Origin: Chloromonas sp. AAM2
Lineage: Eukaryota > Chlorophyta > Chlorophyceae > Chlamydomonadales > Chlamydomonadaceae
Assembly: GCA_004335635.1 (NCBI GenBank)
Contig: QAXH01001497.1
Span: 1 to 13,650 of the forward strand
DNA: 13,650 bases
Direction of reading: 5' to 3'
Below are positions 9,201-13,650 of the stretch, one piece after another. How positions within the stretch are numbered: the first letter of the stretch is position 1; each line of letters starts with the position of its first letter. Position numbers and translations under genes: made by a program. Below the pieces are notes generated by a model. That model saw nothing but the letters and a program-made list of their open reading frames with translations. It was not told the origin of the DNA and did not search any database.

Positions 9201-9679
9201 ACAAACTTGCCTGTGCCTCAACAGGTGGGCCAGCAGTGTAGTCTTACCAGATCCCAGGAAGCCCGTGATCACACAGGCAGGAACCTCTGCATGCACAGGA
9301 GGAACTGTGGTTCTCAAGACATGGACGTGTGCTGGCAGTACAGCTGCCTGATGTATACAAAGCAGCGTCTCTGTCAATGTGCGATTGTAGCCACAGTTGG
9401 CTGTTTAAGCTCATGTCAGTGTTTGGCCTTGCATCATAGCTCATCGGGAAATCAAGAACGTAGCCATGCTGAGTTGGAGCAACATGGTGAAGGTGATGTT
9501 GCTTGAGACAGGTCATGATGACCATGTGCTTTAGCATGGCTCCCAAAGCGTGGGAGCTGCATGCTGATGCATAATGAGGCTATGATGCATGGATGCTTGC
9601 CTGTCTGGGCGGGAATGGCGTTTGCCAAGAGCTGGTGTTCGTAGCTAGCCCACAGGTTGATGCTGTCCTCTTCTCTCAT
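3243..9679 (-). CDS. CobW/ZNG-family GTP-dependent metal chaperone, 11 exons, 747 aa
   Basis: This is a cytosolic-type G3E GTPase that would hand zinc or cobalt to client metalloenzymes. Exons (- strand): 9679-9601, 9286-9211, 8768-8628, 8349-8265, 7875-7808, 7122-7047, 6736-6624, 5963-5785, 5406-5095, 4736-4168, 3788-3243. Phase is kept at all ten junctions. Visible motifs: P-loop GFLGSGKTT (35-43), INEVG (61-65), metal-binding GCVCC (99-103), ETSGVAD (130-136), VVALVDG (154-160), NKCDL (185-189). A His-rich loop follows (16 His in 303-350), then the CobW C-terminal domain (VYRSKG 378-383, PRMQLVIIG 417-425). Residues from about 445 onward form a Ser/Thr/Pro/Gly-rich extension of some 300 residues with no domain I know; the family is usually near 400 aa. 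Introns 1 and 2 are GC-AG. The start is the only in-frame ATG before the P-loop; a TGA lies upstream in frame. The exon 10-11 join is the least certain. Confidence 0.93.
4745..4805 (+). repeat. GTGACAC/CACGTG repeat cluster in CobW intron 9
   Basis: GTGACAC occurs at 4745, 4762 and 4799, with CACGTG cores between them, next to the acceptor of CobW exon 10 (4737). The units are irregularly spaced and partly palindromic. Confidence 0.6.
5184..5325 (-). other. Histidine-rich metal-binding loop of the CobW protein
   Basis: Within exon 9 the minus strand encodes 16 histidines in 48 residues, mostly as HAH, HGH and HSH alternation (residues 303-350). His-rich loops in this position are known in CobW-family metallochaperones and bind zinc or cobalt. 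The DNA is an imperfect CATGCG/CACATG repeat, so loop length may vary between strains. Confidence 0.8.
5678..5784 (+). repeat. CTTCCACCCAC minisatellite adjoining the exon 8 donor (CobW intron 8)
   Basis: There are about nine 10-11 bp units. On the sense (-) strand each reads GTGGGTGGAAG or similar, so units repeat the GTGGGT of the authentic donor (CAG|GTGGGTAG at 5784). The G-runs on the sense strand could form G-quadruplexes. Confidence 0.85.
6050..6264 (+). repeat. 22-bp minisatellite TCGACGGTCGGTCGCACACCCT in CobW intron 7
   Basis: GTCGCAC (or GTCTCAC) recurs ten times, at 6058, 6080, 6102, 6124, 6146, 6170, 6192, 6214, 6236 and 6258: spacing is 22 bp except for one 24-bp step. The unit contains no stop codon in several frames, which creates spurious ORFs on both strands. 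Confidence 0.93.
6486..6535 (+). repeat. Three copies of GCAAACCCTGGTACGT in CobW intron 7
   Basis: Copies lie at 6486-6501, 6504-6519 (one G to C change) and 6520-6535. A reverse-oriented GGTACGTAGGGTTT precedes them at about 6460, so the region could fold into a hairpin. Confidence 0.8.
7571..7722 (+). repeat. 8-bp satellite ACCATAYG, 19 copies, in CobW intron 5
   Basis: There are nineteen consecutive 8-bp units with no length change. The only variable base is position 7, T or C, in the order TTTCCCCTCCCTCTTCTTC. The C is always followed by G, so every variant is a CpG/TpG difference. The MVIWSYG-type ORFs crossing it are artefacts of the repeat. Confidence 0.97.
7740..7819 (-). repeat. 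Five tandem 16-bp copies of the CobW exon 5 end and donor
   Basis: On the sense strand the unit is GCATGGCTTCAGGTGA (or GGTCA). The copy at 7819-7804 spans the real exon 5 end and donor (TTCAG|GTGAGC, cut at 7808/7807). Four further copies follow inside the intron at 16-nt intervals, with donor-like GTGAGC, GTCAGC, GTCAGC and GTGACA. Confidence 0.95.
8613..8627 (-). repeat. GTGA tandem repeat forming the exon 3 donor
   Basis: CobW exon 3 ends GGCGG and is followed on the sense strand by GTGAGTGAGTGAGTG, so several overlapping GTGAGT donors occur at 4-nt steps. Confidence 0.85.
8917..9153 (+). repeat. Imperfect direct duplication of about 100-130 bp in CobW intron 2
   Basis: 8917-9045 and 9054-9153 are diverged copies. 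Both start GTAGCYACTCGAGGCAAA, share ACTGGGG followed by a CTACCACTA block and GATGCATCCAT or GGTGCATCCAT, and end GCATGGCTKGCTATTA. The second copy lacks about 20-30 bp after the first block. No coding potential was seen. Confidence 0.8.
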
Positions 9680-9907
9680 GATGCCAGTTGCTTTCTCATG
9701 CCAAGCAGCAACAAAGTCACACCGTCAACCTTCCAAGCTTTCCTGATGTAGAAACCACAATCACCGGAGCGTTGTTTCTTGGGCTTCTCACACAGACCGG
9801 TAACGCTCGAAACCCTAGTGACCATGAAAGCCCGATTTCCAGCCCACATATGCGACCAAGGTAGGTCAGCCAACCACACACTCCAATCAGAATCAAAGTC
9901 GGCAAAA
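9680..9907. promoter_or_regulatory. Short divergent intergenic region between CobW and M20 genes
   Basis: Only 228 bp separate the two start codons, so this stretch must hold both 5' UTRs and probably a shared promoter. A CCAAT pentamer occurs at 9883-9887 (+), though it is close enough to the M20 ATG to lie in the leader. No clear TATA box is visible. An in-frame upstream ATG at 9824 could extend the M20 protein by 28 residues. Confidence 0.6.
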
Positions 9908-10983
9908 ATGGCATTCGAGCTGGAGTTCGACAGCGAGCGCTACTGCACGCTACTGGCCAAGCTGATCGGAGAGGTGGGTAGCAGCATGCACCCAGTCCGA
10001 CATGTTGCTAGGCCACATGGTCTTCTAGCTGAGGCTGCTGTGTGCTAACTTTTGCAGCACGGGTGGTTTCTGCATACCTGACGCAGCCACAGTTTGATGT
10101 GAAAACCGGCATGTATGATATCTGGCAGGAGACGCTTGCTGGACATTCACTCAGATTACATTACATTACATTATATATGCATATATGCTATGAGCAAGGG
10201 TCTGCAGCGGTGTCCAACACATGTGTGTCTGTATGTCAAATATATGGTATGTGTGCGTGTCTATATGTTGGAAGCATGTTTAGGAACGCACCAAGTCAGC
10301 ACATACCTACAGCCAGCCTGGTACATCTCGTATTCCCCAGTTGCTGCACAAGCATCTCTGGCTATGCACGTAGCCACACACGCATACCTCGTGTTCACCA
10401 GTCGCTGCATTCCACGGCGCCAGCCCTGGCCTGTGGTTCTCATCGCACACGCATCTGTTGCATGGCTTGTTGGCGTTCGTGCTCGGTGCACGTAGGGCCC
10501 CCTGATGTAATCAATATGTATACACTCCTTGCACACCTTCACGCTGCCAACCCTCTTTGTCAACATCATAGCGGCAACTGTTTAATAATTCAACTCACTC
10601 AGTACGGCAACTGTCCCCCCGGTGGCTGACCGCAGGCCAAGCACCTGCAAAACAACCCGTGAGTGGACCTGCCGTTTCGGCTAATTATTTAGTTACATCA
10701 GGCAATCGTTATTTGTTATTGATTTGTTACATCAGAGAAGCCATCAAAGGACGCGGGGCGGTATGCGTACCGCCCTGACCTACCCTGAGAAAGACTGTAG
10801 AAGAAATGGCATGGTTGGGTGGTAGAGAGCAAAGCAGGAATCCGGAGCGCCAGAATATCAAATGATGATCGACTGACATAGTATGATGCTGGTTGTGCTT
10901 ATGCAGGCCTGAGCTTATTCCGGTGGAGGACAGAGGTGGGGCCAAGGAAAAGACAGGCAAACACAACACAACACAACAACGTG

Positions 10984-11048
<65 letters not shown>

Positions 11049-13650
11049 GCACTAAGGGGGCGTGGGGGCGATAGCTGTTCGTGCAAGGGTGTGCACTGGT
11101 ATCAGGAGCATCACAACAGGATTATTTAAGTCATGTCTATATATCTCGTTACATGACTTTCCGCATAATACTGCACACTCGCCGCTGCAGGCCAAACAGC
11201 CTAGGCGCGCAGCACTTGCCTACATCCCCTCTAGCAAAGCATGAGCAGTCAGAAGCAGAACAACCCAGCCTCCATACATGCAAACTGGAGGCAACCCAGG
11301 TCGAATAAACTGCTTGCTTCAACTCCCGACATCATTCAACTAGAAGTCAGTATCTATCTGTATATATATAGTATCTGCCCCAATTGAGAGCACGGCCGCA
11401 GCTTGTATCAAAGAATCCTTTCTTAGCATCTGTCACGATGCAAAGAGCTTACCCCAGCAAAGCATGTTACACCTTGTCACGCATGGTTTTGCAGCTGTGC
11501 GGCATGTTTTGGACATCTTGACTCCCCACAGCCAGGAGAATGGCGGACCCCTGCACATCCAACACATATCCTTTATTGAGGTAACGAACACAACAAAAGC
11601 TCGAATCAGGTGGTGGCTTCAGAGCCTTTGGAACCAAAATAGCAGATGGGCCTCTGGCGCTGAAATAGGCACTGGCATGGCTTGCTAGTGGTCGTGTTCA
11701 CTATCAACGTATGACCACAAGCAACAGTGAGACAGAAGATTGCAACCACACAAGAGTTGTGTCCGATCGCGTGTGGAGCAGGGGTGATCTCATTCAATCA
11801 TCTCATGTGGTTGTCACGTGCTTAACGTGGCCGCCACGTGCTTCACGTGGCCGTCACGTGCTTCGCGTGGTCACCACGTGCTTCACGTGGCCGCCAAGTG
11901 CTTAATGTGGCCGTCGTGGCCTTCACATGCAGGAAAGGAATAGTAGGGATGGTTTTACACGCAGTACGGTTCATGTGACCTGTCACGTCAGGGGTGGGGT
12001 AACAGCGCATCAAGGAGATTGCCACTGGCACTCACTCGTCTCACTGGCAGCCACAAAGTATTCATGTTCAAAGTTCTCGTTTTGAAAAGTATGGCCTGGG
12101 TAGCACATGCATCATATCGACATGTCACGTTCGTCGCATGCGTCGTGTGGTGTGTCGCATGCAGGGTCGCGGCAACATCATAGTCGAGTACCCGGGTGAA
12201 CCCAATGGCGGCGTCATGTCATTCGTGGGCTGCCACATGGATGTGGTCACGGCCAACCCAGAGACATGGACATTCGGTGGGTGACTGTGGACATGGCCAT
12301 GCGCAGGCACAGGTGTGTGTGTATACTACAGACTGTAGGTGTGGTGTGTATACAGACAGGTGTGTCAAGATAATACAAAAGAAGATGGTTGGCCTGTGTC
12401 AAAGCAAAGTCACAACCTTCATGCAGTTACGTATGTGCACCCCGTAGACACCCCGTAGACACCCCGTTAAAAGTAAGGGAGGTGGCCATGTAGATGCCTC
12501 TCTCCACGCGAACTGCAACACTTTGCAAACTGAACCGGAGCTCCGCTGCATTGGGAATTGGATAACTTCGTTACATCAAATGTCTTGCAGGCAGATCCCT
12601 TCACGTTCAGGCGTGATGGTGACAATCCATTGCTATTGAATCATCCAGTGAATGTCGTCACGTTGTGATCGCTTTACATGGCATGGCGTGCTGCGTAAAT
12701 CAAAACATGCATCTTGTGCCTGCAGACCCGTTCACGTTCAAGCGTGATGGTGACAAGCTGTGCGGCCGGGGCACCACGGACTGCCTGGGCCACGTGGCAC
12801 TGCTCACGCTCATATTCGAGCAGCTGGCGATTAAGAGACCCTCGCTCACGCGGACTGTCACTGGGGTGAGAGCAGCACTGGCAGCATTGCACATTTGTGC
12901 ATACATGATCTGCATTTTTATGGCAACCCTGTATACCTGGTTACTCCAATGGACCATTATCATGAGCAGGATGGACAGGCAGCGTGCTTGGTAAGAGAGA
13001 TGACATTGGTGACATGGTCAGAGTGCAGGGCTGGCTTTACTACACATTTGTGTGCGGGCTGTCACAGGGGTGAGCACAACATTGACATCATGGTACATGG
13101 GCGTCAGTTCGAAGCAAGTCATGCAAGATTCAGGGCTGGGTACCGCCCTGGTCAACCGGTGATTAGCTGAACGACGGCGATTGAACATTACAAGTAGCCA
13201 GCCCAATGTGTGTGGGCTGCCAACCAGGGTAACCCAGACCCAGGTTTTACCGCACAGTGAATCGCACTCACCATGACGTTAGCCCGAACTCCTCAATAAG
13301 CACGGGTTTGGCATCGACTTACGACTCTGCCACATCCACATGTGCACAAATGCGCAATGTAATGCGCAGCGAGCAAGCTGTACGTCAAGCATGATAGGGA
13401 CGAACTGATGCACTTTCTTGTTCCTTGATGTGTCTGCCTCTGATGTGAATTTTCAAGGAAAACTCCGTCTGCATGAGACCAAAACAATGAATGTCCATCG
13501 CCCTTTGATCCGTCTTACCCTTGGCCTGCCTGTGCCATTGCTTCATGTGTGCATGGCCACAGGTGTAGAGAATTGCAATTGTCCGCATTTTTTTACGCAG
13601 AAAAGCGATCAATAAGCATGTCCTCGGCCCACTTACCCTTGGCCTGCCCT
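9908..13650 (+). CDS. Acetylornithine deacetylase-like M20 metallohydrolase, exons 1-6 (3' part outside window)
   Basis: It likely hydrolyses N2-acetylornithine to ornithine and acetate in arginine synthesis, using one or two divalent metals. Exons: 9908-9973, 10636-10658 (23 nt), 10907-10935 (29 nt), 11495-11580, 12165-12276, 12726-12865. These give 152 codons in one continuous frame. The order matches the plant enzyme: RYCTLLAKLIGE (11-22), LQNNPPELIP (26-35), HVLDILTPHS (43-52), GRGNIIVEYPG (69-79), FVGCHMDVVTANPETW (88-103), DGDKLCGRGTTDCLGH (113-128). Metal ligands expected from the M20 family are His92 and Asp124, with Asp94 as the usual neighbour. The conserved Glu-Glu segment should follow exon 6 but is not found in 12866-13650, so intron 6 probably runs past the edge. 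The start at 9908 has a good context; ATG 9824 is an alternative. Substrate is inferred from similarity to the plant-type subfamily. Confidence 0.92.
10636..10658 (+). other. 23-nt microexon 2 of the M20 gene
   Basis: It lies between acceptor CCGCAG and donor GTGAGT and encodes AKHLQNN plus two bases of a proline codon. Joining exon 1 (phase 0) to exon 3 (which starts with G completing CCG) restores the family's NNPPELIP segment, which is why it is accepted despite its size. Confidence 0.88.
10907..10935 (+). other. 29-nt microexon 3 of the M20 gene
   Basis: It lies between acceptor TATGCAG and donor GTGGGG, encodes PELIPVEDR and ends one base into the alanine codon that begins exon 4. Phase in (2) and phase out (1) both fit the neighbours. 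Confidence 0.88.
10981..11046 (+). repeat. GTGC microsatellite, about 16 copies, in M20 intron 3
   Basis: An uninterrupted run of GTGC follows a short ACACA/ACAACA tract (10960-10980). It alternates purine and pyrimidine throughout, so it could adopt Z-DNA. It creates Arg/Ala/Cys/Val-repeat ORFs on both strands that are not genes. Confidence 0.97.
11815..11914 (+). repeat. 20-bp tandem array of CACGTG boxes in M20 intron 4
   Basis: Five units of CACGTGCTTCACGTGGCCGT type start at 11815, 11835, 11855, 11875 and 11895, with an exact 20-bp period. The first four keep the leading CACGTG (G-box/E-box); the fifth has CAAGTG. Many units hold a second CACGTG-like half, so each can also form a small hairpin. 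Confidence 0.93.
12437..12470 (+). repeat. Three copies of CACCCCGTAGA in M20 intron 5
   Basis: An 11-bp unit occurs twice intact and once partially (CACCCCGTTAA), roughly 260 nt upstream of exon 6. Confidence 0.8.
12591..12625 (+). pseudogene. Truncated duplicate of the start of M20 exon 6 (pseudo-exon)
   Basis: These 35 bp match 12722-12756, the acceptor and start of exon 6, with three mismatches. The copy keeps an AG acceptor in the right phase and would read DPFTFRRDGDN, but then diverges, loses the GRGTTDC metal-ligand segment and hits TGA after a further 14 codons or so. It cannot substitute for exon 6. If spliced in, it would act as a poison exon. Confidence 0.85.
12866..13650 (+). 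other. Start of M20 intron 6; no further exon found
   Basis: After the donor CTGGG|GTGAGA there is no sequence encoding the expected next segment (a hydrophobic beta strand followed by an EEN-type motif), on inspection of the three + frames. A partial duplicate of the exon 6 3' end lies at 13054-13074. The minus-strand ORFs at 13206-13018 and 13612-13385 show no recognisable features. Confidence 0.6.

Noticed and set aside
9544..9562. Small inverted repeat CTCCCA/TGGGAG as a terminator or regulatory hairpin
   Set aside because: A six-base stem inside an intron; expected by chance.
10727..11129. Arg/Ala/Cys/Val-repeat ORFs on both strands
   Set aside because: Produced by the GTGC microsatellite in M20 intron 3.
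11241..11301. QNNPAS-like reading as a candidate M20 exon
   Set aside because: The phase does not fit its neighbours; the 23- and 29-nt microexons match the family exactly and in phase.

Overview
The window looks like nuclear DNA of a green alga (Chlorophyta, probably chlorophycean); this is an inference. The grounds are small exons split by many 250-700 nt introns with good GT/AG (and two GC/AG) signals, G/C-rich third codon positions inside exons only, TGTAA-type poly(A) signals downstream of stops, a different tandem repeat in many introns, and a plant-type acetylornithine deacetylase. No bacterial operon, mobile-element ORF, tRNA, rRNA or CRISPR array was seen.

Layout. 1-648 (+): the last exon of an unrecognised acidic, helical protein whose 5' part lies outside the window, followed by a 3' UTR with TGTAA at 1139. 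649-2083: no convincing gene. 2084-2479 (+): a possible single-exon 131-aa protein with an IQ-like motif. 2480-3242: converging 3' ends and an 11-bp tandem repeat. 9679-3243 (-): an 11-exon, 747-codon CobW/ZNG-type GTPase metallochaperone. I reconstructed it exon by exon; reading phase is preserved at all ten junctions and every G-domain motif is present. 9680-9907: a 228-bp gap between two divergent start codons. 9908 to beyond 13650 (+): the first six exons (152 codons) of a plant-type M20 acetylornithine deacetylase, including two microexons of 23 and 29 nt; the gene runs off the right edge.

Functional reading. A GTP-dependent zinc/cobalt chaperone and a metal-dependent arginine-pathway hydrolase sit head to head over one short shared promoter region. 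This suggests, but does not show, co-expression.

The most unusual feature is how repeats relate to splice sites. The 5' splice site of CobW exon 5 lies inside a 16-bp unit repeated five times. The exon 8 donor adjoins an array of GTGGGT-containing units, and the exon 3 donor is itself a GTGA repeat. In the M20 gene, the start of exon 6 is duplicated as a pseudo-exon upstream, and the end of the same exon with its donor is duplicated downstream. Other introns carry an 8-bp C/T-variant satellite, a 22-bp minisatellite, a 20-bp array of CACGTG boxes and a GTGC microsatellite.
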